Positions 29,445-37,460 of a DNA stretch of 64,000 nt are shown here, piece by piece. A program made the position numbers and the translations under genes. This DNA is from an uncultured SAR116 cluster alpha proteobacterium (GTDB taxonomy: Bacteria; Pseudomonadota; Alphaproteobacteria; Puniceispirillales; Marisalimonadaceae): assembly GCA_902618025.1 (NCBI GenBank), contig CACMYY010000001.1, positions 186,001 to 250,000 on the forward strand, in the 5' to 3' direction. Below the pieces are notes generated by a model. That model did no database searches and was not told the origin of the DNA. It saw nothing but the letters and a program-made list of their open reading frames with translations. The stretch's first letter is position 1. Each line of letters starts with the position of its first letter.

Positions 29445-30338
29445 ATGGATAACAAGAAAATACTCAAAAATATTATAGATGCAAAAAAAAAATCTTACTC
29501 AGAAAACAAAACTATTAATCAACTTCGTGAAGAAACAGAAACCGCTGGATCTTTAATTCCACTTCCTGAAAATATAAAGTACAAAAGTGTAGTTGCTGGA
29601 AATGTTAATGCAGAATGGATCACTTGTGGAGATGTAAATGAAAATAGGATATTCATGTTCATGCATGGTGGTGGTTATTATAGAGGATCGATAGCTGCTA
29701 CAAGAGCAACAGTAGCAAGAATTTCTGCAGAAGCAAAAGTCAAATGTTTATCAATTGACTATAGATTAGCTCCAGAGCATCCTTTTCCAGCAGCCATTGA
29801 TGATACATATTCTGCTTATGAATGGCTAATTAATGAAGGAATAAGCCCAGAAAAAATAATTGTTAGCGGACAATCTGCCGGTGGTGGGTTATGTTTAGCA
29901 TTACTACTGAAAATTAAAGAAAATAATATTCCTCAACCATTAGGAGCTGTAGCTTTGAGTCCTTGGACTGATCTTTTTCAAACTGGAAATACAATGGTAA
30001 CCAACGAAAAAATTGACCCTATAATAAGTAAACAATATCTTGATAGATTTGCAAAGCTATACTTTCCTGACTCTTATAATATGTCTTATTTAGCATCTCC
30101 CATTATTGGTGAATTATCAGGATTACCAGATATATTAATTCAAGTTGGTTCAGCTGAAACAATGTTAGATGACAGCAGGCGTTTTTATAAGAAAGCAAAA
30201 AAAGCTAATGTGAATGCAAAACTAGAAATTTGGGAAGATATGTTTCATGGATGGCATAGTAATGCACACATATTAAAAGATGCAGAGGATGCAATCGTAA
30301 GTATAGGTAAATTTTGTAAGAAATTATTCAGTCAATGA
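29445..30338 (+). CDS. Alpha/beta hydrolase of the hormone-sensitive-lipase family
   Basis: The 297-residue hydrolase has the HSL-family oxyanion-hole motif HGGGYYRG (74-81), YRLAPEHPFPAAIDD, the nucleophile GQSAGGG (Ser144), and the later acid/histidine segments (VGSAETMLDDS and MFHGWH). Family members are cytoplasmic carboxylesterases for short acyl esters. There is no signal peptide. It starts 42 bases after the DSD1-like gene and ends about 200 bases before the ABC transporter. The substrate is unknown. Confidence 0.87.
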   Translation: MDNKKILKNIIDAKKKSYSENKTINQLREETETAGSLIPLPENIKYKSVVAGNVNAEWITCGDVNENRIFMFMHGGGYYRGSIAATRATVARISAEAKVKCLSIDYRLAPEHPFPAAIDDTYSAYEWLINEGISPEKIIVSGQSAGGGLCLALLLKIKENNIPQPLGAVALSPWTDLFQTGNTMVTNEKIDPIISKQYLDRFAKLYFPDSYNMSYLASPIIGELSGLPDILIQVGSAETMLDDSRRFYKKAKKANVNAKLEIWEDMFHGWHSNAHILKDAEDAIVSIGKFCKKLFSQ

Positions 30339-30542
30339 AATATATTGATTTAAAATTTATTATATAAATTTTTTATAACTACTTATGGTGGATAATTTTG
30401 TTATTTATGACTAAAAATTAATCAAAAATTAAGAATGATCATCTTTTGACTTATTTTTAATCGCTATAAATGTTCAATAACATATCTTTAAGATGTTTAT
30501 AATCCATTTAAATTTTATTAATAGTTGGGTTAATTCTTTAAG

Positions 30543-31217
30543 ATGTTTGACTTTCGTTTTTTTGAAATTTATAGATCGTCAGAATATATGAGCCTTATAC
30601 TCGATGGGATATTAATAAGCTCTAGCTTAACAATTATTTCGGGTGGTCTTGGTTTTATAGTTTCATTTATTTTAGCTGCATCAATTTATTGGAAAGTAAA
30701 ACCATTAAACTACTTATCTATTTGTTGGATTGATTTTATTCGCAACACTCCATTAATAGTTCAATTATTTTTTGTTACTTTTGGTTTGCCATTAATATTT
30801 CAATATGTGTGGCCATTTTGGGCACACGCCCTTCTAGCATTAACTATAAATTTTACTGGATATTTTGGAGAAATTCTTAGATCAGGATTTAACTCAACTC
30901 CTAATAGTCAACTGGAAGCCGCCTATTCTTTAAATTTAAATAAAATCACAATATTTAGAAAAATAGTACTTCCTCACACATTGATTAAAATGTTTCCTTC
31001 ATTATCAAGCCAATTTATTTTTATTTTTTTAACTACAGGAATTATTTCTGAGATTGGTGTCAATGATTTAACTCATGCTGGCTTATATATTGATAGCAGA
31101 ACATTCAGAACTTTTGAAATATTTATTGTTTTATCGATTTTATACGTTGCTCTTTCTTTATTATTTAAGACTTCTTTAGAAATTCTTTTTAATAACACAT
31201 TGAAAAAGAGAATGTAG
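30543..31217 (+). CDS. Polar amino-acid ABC transporter permease (HisM/GlnP family), first
   Basis: This 224-residue inner-membrane permease has about five hydrophobic spans and the HisMQ-type consensus RNTPLIVQLFF near residue 66 and an EAA loop at LEAAYSLNLNKITIFRKIVLPH. It forms a heterodimer with the following permease; the two genes are adjacent with no gap. The nearly 200-base upstream gap (30339-30542) is AT-rich and probably carries the operon promoter, though I could not name a convincing -35/-10 pair. Confidence 0.9.
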   Translation: MFDFRFFEIYRSSEYMSLILDGILISSSLTIISGGLGFIVSFILAASIYWKVKPLNYLSICWIDFIRNTPLIVQLFFVTFGLPLIFQYVWPFWAHALLALTINFTGYFGEILRSGFNSTPNSQLEAAYSLNLNKITIFRKIVLPHTLIKMFPSLSSQFIFIFLTTGIISEIGVNDLTHAGLYIDSRTFRTFEIFIVLSILYVALSLLFKTSLEILFNNTLKKRM

Positions 31218-31901
31218 ATGCAAGAATTATTGATTGAAATTTTTGATAAGCCACTAGGAATAATTATAGCCCAATTAATATCGGCTACTAGATTTACAAT
31301 CTATTTATCATTAATTGCTTTTATTGGTGGTGGATTGCTTGCTTTGTTAATAACTTTTTTGAGAATATATCCATCAAGAATTTTCAATTACATTTGCTTT
31401 TCGTATGTATGGTTGTTTCAATCTTTACCTCTTCTTATGTTATTATTTATTATAGGATTAGGAATACCACGCTTTATCGGACAAGACTTTGATCCTTGGT
31501 ATGCTGCTAGTATGTCATTAGTATTTTTTACTTCGGCATATCTAGCAGAAGTGTGGAGAGGAGCTATTTTAGCAATACCTAAAGCACAATGGGAAGGAGC
31601 AGCTGCTCTAAATCTAAATTTTTTACAGTCGCTAAGACTTATAATAATACCTCAAGTTTATAAATATAGTATTGCACCCACAGTAAGTTTTCTCATTCAA
31701 ATTATAAAAGGTACTTCTCTAGCATATATAATTGGTTTCCAGGATTTAATGTTATTAGGAAAAAGATGGGCAAATGCTCCTGTTATTGGATCTGAACCAT
31801 TTATAATCTTTCCTATTATGGCAGTTTTGTATTTCTGCCTGTGTTACCCCCTAGCTATTTATGCAAAACACTTAGAAAAAAAATACTCCATTGAAAATTA
31901 A
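31218..31901 (+). CDS. Polar amino-acid ABC transporter permease (HisM/GlnP family), second
   Basis: The 227-residue permease has the family segment FQSLPLLMLLFIIG and an EAA loop WEGAAALNLNFLQSLRLIIIPQV, with about five membrane spans. It begins immediately after the stop codon of the first permease and is followed by the binding protein after 19 bases (from the chosen start). Together the two would form the transmembrane pore. No ATP-binding subunit gene lies on either side. Confidence 0.9.
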   Translation: MQELLIEIFDKPLGIIIAQLISATRFTIYLSLIAFIGGGLLALLITFLRIYPSRIFNYICFSYVWLFQSLPLLMLLFIIGLGIPRFIGQDFDPWYAASMSLVFFTSAYLAEVWRGAILAIPKAQWEGAAALNLNFLQSLRLIIIPQVYKYSIAPTVSFLIQIIKGTSLAYIIGFQDLMLLGKRWANAPVIGSEPFIIFPIMAVLYFCLCYPLAIYAKHLEKKYSIEN

Positions 31902-31920
31902 TTAATTGAAAGGTAAAAAA

Positions 31921-32706
31921 ATGTTTTCAAAAAAAATGATATATGGATTTATATTAAGTCTATTATTTATAAATTTTTCAGCAAGTGCTGCTAACCTAAA
32001 TGAAATCCTTAAAAATGGTGAAGTAAAGATAGCAGTTCCCGAAGCTTTTGCACCTTTTGGATCTGTTGGTAAAACTGGAGAACATGAAGGTTATGATGTT
32101 GATGTAGCAAAACTTATTGCAAAAGATTTAGGAGTAAAGCTAAAAATTATACCAGTAGTTTCAAAACAAAGAATTCCTTTTCTTGAGACAGATAAAGTTG
32201 ATCTGGTGATATCCACAATGGGTGCTAATCCTTCAAGAGCTAAGTCAATAAATTTTTCCAGCGCATATGCACCATTTTATTCTGGTGTTTTTGCTCCATC
32301 CTCAATCAAAGTGTCTTCGTATGCTGATTTAGATGGCCTTACAATTGGTGTTACAGGAGGAACATTAGAAGATTTAGAACTAACTAAAATGGCTCCTAAG
32401 GGTGCTAAAATCACAAGATTTGGTGACAACGCCGCCACATTAAGTGCTATAAAGTCAAAACAAGTTCAAGTACTTGTTGCTGGAAATACGGTTGCAGCTT
32501 CTGTAACAGAGGCTAATCCTGATTTTGATTTAGAAAGAAAGTTTATCATAAAAGATAGTCCTTGCTTTATTGGAGTTAAAAAAGGAAACGAGGATTTATT
32601 GAGATGGGTAAATGTTTTTATTCTTCATAAGAAACTAGGTGGTGATCTTAATAAAATCTCACTTAAATGGTTAGGTCAAGATCTACCATCTCTTCCATCG
32701 TTATAA
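31921..32706 (+). CDS. Periplasmic amino-acid-binding protein of ABC transporter
   Basis: The 261-residue family 3 solute-binding protein starts at ATG 31921, seven bases after AAAGG; a TTG at 31906 is in frame but lacks this spacing. A signal peptide (MFSKKMIYGFILSLLFINFSASA) is followed by the binding domain with VAVPEAFAPF-like start (KIAVPEAFAPFG), EGYDVDVAKLIAKDLGV, and ISTMGANPSRAKSINFS. The pattern suits polar or acidic amino acids, but the ligand cannot be read from sequence. A perfect 13-bp hairpin stem follows the stop codon. Confidence 0.92.
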   Translation: MFSKKMIYGFILSLLFINFSASAANLNEILKNGEVKIAVPEAFAPFGSVGKTGEHEGYDVDVAKLIAKDLGVKLKIIPVVSKQRIPFLETDKVDLVISTMGANPSRAKSINFSSAYAPFYSGVFAPSSIKVSSYADLDGLTIGVTGGTLEDLELTKMAPKGAKITRFGDNAATLSAIKSKQVQVLVAGNTVAASVTEANPDFDLERKFIIKDSPCFIGVKKGNEDLLRWVNVFILHKKLGGDLNKISLKWLGQDLPSLPSL

Positions 32707-32719
32707 ATATCAAATAGTA

Positions 32720-32750
32720 TATGTCTGACAAATTAAGTTTGTCAGACATA
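32720..32750 (+). terminator. Strong hairpin after the ABC transporter operon
   Basis: Thirteen bases, TATGTCTGACAAA, pair perfectly with TTTGTCAGACATA around a five-base loop TTAAG, starting 14 bases after the stop of the binding-protein gene. No T-run follows, so this may be a transcript-end stabiliser or a weak terminator instead of a classical intrinsic terminator. The stem would form on either strand. Confidence 0.65.
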
Positions 32751-32810
32751 ACCAAATATATAAAATCAAATATTAATATTACTCAAATAATAAACTATTT
32801 TTATTTCTTA

Positions 32811-32973
32811 ATTTCTGCTCCACAATTTGTCCTACAATTTTACCGCAGGTTCAATCGGACAGAGAAGAACAATTTAGATGCTAAACAGTTGTAAGTTCAT
32901 GTAATTAATAGATAATTTATTACAACTTTTAACTTATTAGTTATATCCTATTTTAGGGATATGGCGGGTGAGG
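32811..32973. repeat. Direct repeat, copy 1 (tRNA-Ser 3'-flank type)
   Basis: This copy matches 35151-35304 over about 150 bases with a few small gaps and roughly 80 percent identity by eye. The longest shared blocks are GAATCGGACAG-like (AATCGGACAG at 32853-32862), AACAATTTAGA, and the block from TGTAATTAATAGATAATTT to AACTTATTAGTTATAT (32900-32946), then TTTAGGGATATGGCGG. It ends in the 3' tip of tRNA-Ser. The two copies lie 2331 bases apart and bracket dhaL, dhaK and a truncated gene. Confidence 0.85.
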
Positions 32974-33137
32974 TATTAACCAAGCTATCTTGTAAGCTCG
33001 TGTTTTAACTCTATTATTTTTACAGCCCAATATCCTGTCCCTCAATTTATTTTACAATTAACCATTAACATTGAAAGGTTATTTGATTTTTCGTAACATT
33101 AAATAATTATTATTTTTTAATCTTCACGGAGTGTTAA

Positions 33138-33767
33138 GTGAGTGTTGATTTTTTAATCAAAAAAGCAAAAGAAATAAAAATTGTCATAGATAATAATGCA
33201 CCTGAAATAGAAAAATTAGATCAAGAAATTGGTGATGGTGATCATATTTTTAATGTTCAAAGAGGAATAAAACTTGTAATTGAGTTGGAACCCATAATCA
33301 AAGACTTACCAATGTCTGAAGCATTGAATCAAATAGCTATGAAAGTTTTATCAGGTATTGGTGGTTCTTCAGGTGCTTTATTTGGTACATTGTTTATGAC
33401 AATGGGAAAAAGCAGCGATATAGATGTGGGTGTTGATTATAAAAAAGCAATAAATATGTTCGCTTACGGTGTGGAAGCTGTCAAGCAAAGAGGTAAAGCT
33501 GATGTAGGAGAAAAAACTATGATGGATGTTTTAATACCTGTAGCTAATTGCCTGAAACAAGGGATTGAGAATAACAAAGATCTAAAAGATTTAATGAGGG
33601 AAGCTATTGAGACAGCAGAAAAAGGCATGTTATCAACTAAGAATTTACTAGCGACAAAAGGTAGGGCTTCTTACTTAGGTGATCGTTCAAAAGGTCACAT
33701 AGATCCAGGTGCTCGTTCATCACAGTTAATGATTAAAACAGTATGTGAATCAATTTTAAATAACTAG
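33138..33767 (+). CDS. dhaL: Dihydroxyacetone kinase subunit DhaL (ADP-binding)
   Basis: DhaL holds the nucleotide of two-component dihydroxyacetone kinases. The 209-residue protein matches the family through: LDQEIGDGDHIFNVQRG (Mg-ligand aspartates), SGIGGSSGALFGTLF, RGKADVGEKTMMDV and KGRASYLGDRSKGHIDPGA. The start is GTG at 33138, six bases after GGAG. It precedes dhaK by nine bases. The phosphotransferase partner DhaM is not nearby; in PTS-type systems DhaM rephosphorylates the ADP on DhaL, so the phosphoryl donor here is open. Confidence 0.92.
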   Translation: MSVDFLIKKAKEIKIVIDNNAPEIEKLDQEIGDGDHIFNVQRGIKLVIELEPIIKDLPMSEALNQIAMKVLSGIGGSSGALFGTLFMTMGKSSDIDVGVDYKKAINMFAYGVEAVKQRGKADVGEKTMMDVLIPVANCLKQGIENNKDLKDLMREAIETAEKGMLSTKNLLATKGRASYLGDRSKGHIDPGARSSQLMIKTVCESILNN

Positions 33768-33776
33768 GAGGAAGAA

Positions 33777-34769
33777 ATGAAGAAATTTATTAACTCTGCA
33801 GATGACTTTCTAAAAGAGAGTTTGCAGGGATTTGGAGCAGCGCATAAAGATATAGTGACTTGTTATTATAATCCAAATTTCATTATTAGATCTAAGTATG
33901 CCAAAAAGGGAAAAGTAGCTTTAATAACAGGTGGAGGAAGTGGACATGAACCAATGCATGGTGGCTTTGTGGGCTATGGAATGTTAGATGCTGCTTGCCC
34001 TGGATTTGTTTTTTCATCTCCATCACCTGATCAAATGATTGCAGCTATAGAAAAAGTTGATTGTGGTTCAGGAGTTTTATTTATCGTTAAAAATTATTCT
34101 GGTGATATAATGAATTTTCAAATGGCTGCAGAAATGATGACTGGACCTAGTGAAACAGTATTGACTAACGATGATGTGGCAGTCGAGAACTCGTCTTTTA
34201 CAACAGGTCGAAGAGGCGTTGCAGCTACTATTATTGTTGAAAAAATTGTCGGCTCTCTAGCGGAGTCTGGAGGTAGTCTTGTAGAGTGTAAAAATTTAGG
34301 TAATAAAGTTAATAAAAACTCTGGTTCTATGGGTGTAGCTTTCTCAAGTTGTATAGTTCCTGCTGCAGGCAAACCCACTTTTGAACTTCGTTCTGATGAA
34401 ATGGAATTTGGCGTAGGTATTCATGGAGAACCAGGAAGGAGAAGAGATAAAATAAAATCTGCTAAAGAAATTACCAATGAGCTATTGAATGCAATTTTAG
34501 AAGATTTGAAACCAGAAAATAAAGATGATATTTTATTGTTTGTAAATGGTATGGGTGGCACACCCATCTCAGAGCTATACCTTATCTATGATAATGCCAG
34601 AAAAATGCTAGATAATAAAAAAATTAAGATTGCAAGATCATTAGTTGGAAATTATTGTACATCTCTAGAAATGCAAGGTGCATCCATCACGATCACTAAG
34701 CTCGACCAAGAATTAGTTAATCATTGGGATACACCAGTTCATACTGCTGGTATGAGATGGGGCATGTAA
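33777..34769 (+). CDS. dhaK: Dihydroxyacetone kinase subunit DhaK (substrate-binding)
   Basis: DhaK binds dihydroxyacetone through a hemiaminal bond to histidine. This 330-residue protein has the N-terminal GGGSGHEPMHGGFVG, CPGFVFSSPSPDQM, the ATP-kinase-like VLFIVKNYSGDIMNF, and the FGVGIHGEPG motif containing the substrate-binding histidine. It is slightly shorter than the E. coli subunit (about 356). It has an excellent ribosome binding site (AGGAGG). The pair lies inside the repeat-bounded island. Confidence 0.93.
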   Translation: MKKFINSADDFLKESLQGFGAAHKDIVTCYYNPNFIIRSKYAKKGKVALITGGGSGHEPMHGGFVGYGMLDAACPGFVFSSPSPDQMIAAIEKVDCGSGVLFIVKNYSGDIMNFQMAAEMMTGPSETVLTNDDVAVENSSFTTGRRGVAATIIVEKIVGSLAESGGSLVECKNLGNKVNKNSGSMGVAFSSCIVPAAGKPTFELRSDEMEFGVGIHGEPGRRRDKIKSAKEITNELLNAILEDLKPENKDDILLFVNGMGGTPISELYLIYDNARKMLDNKKIKIARSLVGNYCTSLEMQGASITITKLDQELVNHWDTPVHTAGMRWGM

Positions 34770-34820
34770 AAATTTGATCTTACTTTACAGTAGTCATGAA
34801 AAACTTAAAGGAAAGTATAA

Positions 34821-35240
34821 TTGAATTATCTCCAAAAATTTGAGTTTCATAGTCTTAATGAAAATAAATCTAAAGCGTTAGATTTTTATAAAACATTTGG
34901 TTACGTGATTATTGAAAATGTTTTTGAAAAAAAACAATGCAATGAAATGAAAAAGAGAGCGTGTTCTCTTGTTGCAAAAGACCAGTCTTCAAGTACTGTT
35001 GGATATTCTTTAAAAAAAAACAAACATCATTCGTCTAACAATTTTTTATCTTCAGCTTATGAAATAAATAATTTTTATGAAGACAAAATGATAAACAAAG
35101 ATGGCGCTTTTAATTTTTTTAAAGCTAATGGAGTTAGCTTATTTTTAGTTCGCAATTTCTGTCCCACAATTTTACCTCAAGTTGAATCGGACAGCAAGGA
35201 ACAATTTAGAAACAAAATAGATGTAAGTTATTGTAATTAA
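34821..35240 (+). pseudogene. Truncated PhyH-like dioxygenase fragment with repeat-encoded tail
   Basis: The 139-residue frame starts at TTG 34821 behind AAAGGAAAG. The first 110 residues resemble the start of phytanoyl-CoA dioxygenase (PhyH) family proteins, notably FYKTFGYVIIENVFEKKQCNEMKKRA; the HxD...H iron-binding core, which lies further on in the family (250-300 residues), is absent. The last 28 or so residues are encoded by the direct repeat copy 2 and have no family similarity. It looks like a gene cut by the recombination that formed the repeat, then fused by chance to an open frame. It may still be transcribed but should not have dioxygenase activity. The PhyH link is moderate. Confidence 0.65.
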
Positions 35241-35304
35241 TAGATAATTTATTACAATTTTTAACTTATTAGTTATATAAGATTTAGGGATATGGCGGAT
35301 GGGG
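35151..35304. repeat. Direct repeat, copy 2, running into tRNA-Ser
   Basis: This copy aligns with 32811-32973. It contains CTGTCC at 35159-35164 facing GGACAG at 35189-35194 as an inverted pair, then the common block ending TTTAGGGATATGGCGG, whose last bases are the CCA end of the tRNA-Ser on the minus strand. The repeat thus covers the 3' flank and tip of the tRNA, as expected of an attachment-site region. Confidence 0.85.
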
Positions 35305-35382
35305 TGGGATTCGAACCCACGGAAGGCTTTCACCTTCGCCGGTTTTCAAGACCGGTACTTTCAACCGCTCAGTCACCCATCC
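35293..35382 (-). tRNA. tRNA-Ser (anticodon UGA)
   Basis: The minus strand folds as a 90-base class II tRNA. The acceptor stem GGATGGG pairs with CCCATCC, followed by discriminator G and an encoded CCA. The D-arm, an anticodon arm with loop CTTGAAA (anticodon TGA, plus-strand TCA at 35346-35348), a long variable arm (GAAGGTGAAAGCCTTC) and the T-arm GTGGGTTCGAATCCCAC are all present. It is divergent from mltB. Its 3' end abuts the direct repeat. Confidence 0.96.
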
Positions 35383-35529
35383 ATAATTAAATTCTATTAA
35401 ACTAGGTTATGATTGAAGGCAAGTTATTATTTGTTGATTTTAAGAGTGAAAAATCAATTTTTCAATAATTAGTTTTAAACTTTTTGAAATATACGCTATT
35501 AATTAAATGTATTGATTAAAGGTATCATT

Positions 35530-36501
35530 ATGAATTTCTTAAATTTTTATAAATTCTTACTATTCATAATTTTTACTCTTTTATTTCCTGTTTCAAGTTT
35601 TTCAAAAGCTAATTTTAATGAAATTGTTCAACAAGTTTCAAAAGAAGCCGAAGAAAAAGGAATTTCTAGGAAAGTAATTAATGAATTTAAAAATAAAACT
35701 AAATTTATTAAGAGAGTTGTCGAACTTGATAAATCTCAACCAGAATTCAAATTAACCCTTGATCAGTACCTGACTAGAGTTGTAACTGCAGCAAGAATAA
35801 AAAAAGCTAACAAAAAATACAAAGAAAATAAGAATTTACTTACACAAATATCTAAACATTATGGTGTTCAACCACGATTTATAGTAGCGTTATGGGGTAT
35901 TGAGACTGATTTTGGAAGATTGACTGGAGGATTTTCTGTTATTTCAGCTTTAACTACATTGGTATACGATGGAAGAAGGTATGATTATTTCAAAAAAGAA
36001 TTAATAAATGCATTAAAAATCGTAAATGGTGGTCATATCACAATAAATAAAATGACAGGGTCCTGGGCTGGTGCAATGGGGCAATGTCAATTTATGCCAT
36101 CAAGTTTTATTAATTATGCCACTGATTGGGATAAAGATGGATCAAAAAATATATGGACATCAAAACCAGATGTTTTTGCATCAGCTGCAAATTATTTAAA
36201 TAGAGTAGGGTGGTCTAATAAAATAACTTGGGGAAGAAAAGTTTTTATTGGAAATTACAAAAATAAAAGTAATGAAAAAAAATATAATTTGTTAAGTTAT
36301 TGGGGATCTAAAGGAATATTAAAAGTAAATAAAGAAAATTTACCAAATGCAAAATTAAAAGCTAGGCTTATTATACCCGAAGGTTATACGAATTATGGTT
36401 ATTTAGTGTATAAAAATTTTGATTCACTGTTGCATTGGAATAGATCACATTATTTTGCCATAGCAGTTGGAATGCTTTCAGATTCTATAAAAAGAAAATA
36501 A
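35530..36501 (+). CDS. mltB: Lytic murein transglycosylase (MltB family)
   Basis: This exported muramidase cleaves peptidoglycan to 1,6-anhydro products. I choose ATG 35530, seven bases after AAAGG, over an in-frame TTG at 35512; it gives a 323-residue protein with a signal peptide (hydrophobic core YKFLLFIIFTLLFPV). The catalytic glutamate is in ALWGIETDFGR; GSWAGAMGQCQFMPSSF and WDKDGSKNIW are also characteristic. No lipobox is seen, so it is likely a soluble periplasmic form. It is the first of three cell-wall genes; rlpA begins at the next base. Confidence 0.93.
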   Translation: MNFLNFYKFLLFIIFTLLFPVSSFSKANFNEIVQQVSKEAEEKGISRKVINEFKNKTKFIKRVVELDKSQPEFKLTLDQYLTRVVTAARIKKANKKYKENKNLLTQISKHYGVQPRFIVALWGIETDFGRLTGGFSVISALTTLVYDGRRYDYFKKELINALKIVNGGHITINKMTGSWAGAMGQCQFMPSSFINYATDWDKDGSKNIWTSKPDVFASAANYLNRVGWSNKITWGRKVFIGNYKNKSNEKKYNLLSYWGSKGILKVNKENLPNAKLKARLIIPEGYTNYGYLVYKNFDSLLHWNRSHYFAIAVGMLSDSIKRK

Positions 36502-37443
36502 ATGTATTTAAAAACAAATAAAATTTCTTATTTTACTTACCTTAATTCTAGAAATTTGTTTTTAATTATTTTTTTAATTTTTTTACAAGGTTGCACCTCA
36601 AGTGTAGAAGTTGCTGCTAACTTAGGAAAAAAATATTTAATTCCAAAAGAAGAAAAGAAAAAAGTTCAAAGACCGATTTATAAAATAGGTAAAAAATACA
36701 ATGTGGGTGGAAAGTATTATTATCCAAAAAAAGATCTAAAGTATAATAAAACAGGTATAGCATCTTGGTATGGGCCAAAGTTTCATGGTAAATTAACAGC
36801 TAATGGTGAAATATATAATCAATATGCTCTTACAGCTGCTCACAAAACCTTACCTTTGCCTAGCGCTGTAAAAGTAACAAATTTAAAAAATAATAAATCC
36901 TTAGTGGTAAGAATAAATGATCGAGGTCCTTTTGTTAATGACAGAATTATAGATTTATCATCAAAGGCGGCTGATATGTTAGACTTAAAAAGAGAAGGTA
37001 CAGGTCTAGTAAGAGTGCAAATTTTAAAAGAGAAAAGTCTTTATTTAGAAAAACTTGCTAAACAAGGTTCTTTTCCTGAAATAGCAGATTTAAAAGAAAC
37101 AGAATTACCTAATATTACAATCCCTAATAAAGTGTCAGTAAAAATTAAAGATACTAAAAATCAAGAAATTATATCAAAAAAAATAAACTATAATCTTAAA
37201 AATTTTAATAAAGAATATAAAATTTACATAAAATTGGCTTCTTTTAGTTCAAACAAAAATGCTGAAATAATGAAAAAAAAAGTATCTTATATTGACAAAG
37301 TAAAAATATATAAAATTTATAAAATGAATAAAACACTTTATCAAGTTAAGGCTGGTCCTTTTTCGAGTGTAGAAAAGGTGGATCAATTACATTCATTGCT
37401 GTTACAAAAAGGAATGCAAGGTGCAAAAATAATTATTGAATAA
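36502..37443 (+). CDS. rlpA: RlpA-family septal lipoprotein (DPBB and SPOR domains)
   Basis: RlpA proteins are outer-membrane lipoproteins that act at division septa, in some species as lytic transglycosylases on naked glycan strands. The 313-residue protein has a type II signal with lipobox LQGC (Cys31), a double-psi beta-barrel domain at about 88-175 ([28 protein letters not shown]), a variable linker, and a C-terminal SPOR domain (about 235-313, [24 protein letters not shown]). It starts directly after the mltB stop codon. Confidence 0.93.
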   Translation: MYLKTNKISYFTYLNSRNLFLIIFLIFLQGCTSSVEVAANLGKKYLIPKEEKKKVQRPIYKIGKKYNVGGKYYYPKKDLKYNKTGIASWYGPKFHGKLTANGEIYNQYALTAAHKTLPLPSAVKVTNLKNNKSLVVRINDRGPFVNDRIIDLSSKAADMLDLKREGTGLVRVQILKEKSLYLEKLAKQGSFPEIADLKETELPNITIPNKVSVKIKDTKNQEIISKKINYNLKNFNKEYKIYIKLASFSSNKNAEIMKKKVSYIDKVKIYKIYKMNKTLYQVKAGPFSSVEKVDQLHSLLLQKGMQGAKIIIE

Positions 37444-37460
37444 GTTTTTTGAGGTTATGT

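Larger units (their letters stand above)
32707..33137. other. 431-base gap with hairpin, repeat copy 1 and a degenerate 3' fragment of tRNA-Ser
   Basis: No coding gene is supported in this stretch. It holds the hairpin at 32720-32750, the first copy of a long direct repeat (32811-32973) and, at 32962-32974, a degenerate copy of the last bases of tRNA-Ser (11 of 13 matching the real tRNA end). The remaining part to dhaL (32975-33137) is AT-rich; I see no tRNA, no conserved RNA and only the dhaL ribosome binding site ACGGAG at 33126-33131. Confidence 0.6.

Noticed and set aside
30339-30542. Sigma-70 promoter with TTGACT and TATAAA before the permease genes
   Set aside because: The two elements are only 13 bases apart, too close for a normal promoter.
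32962-33060. Possible second tRNA or tmRNA at repeat copy 1
   Set aside because: Only the last 12-13 bases resemble the tRNA-Ser end; no matching acceptor 5' strand, T-loop TTCGA or anticodon arm could be found upstream on the minus strand.
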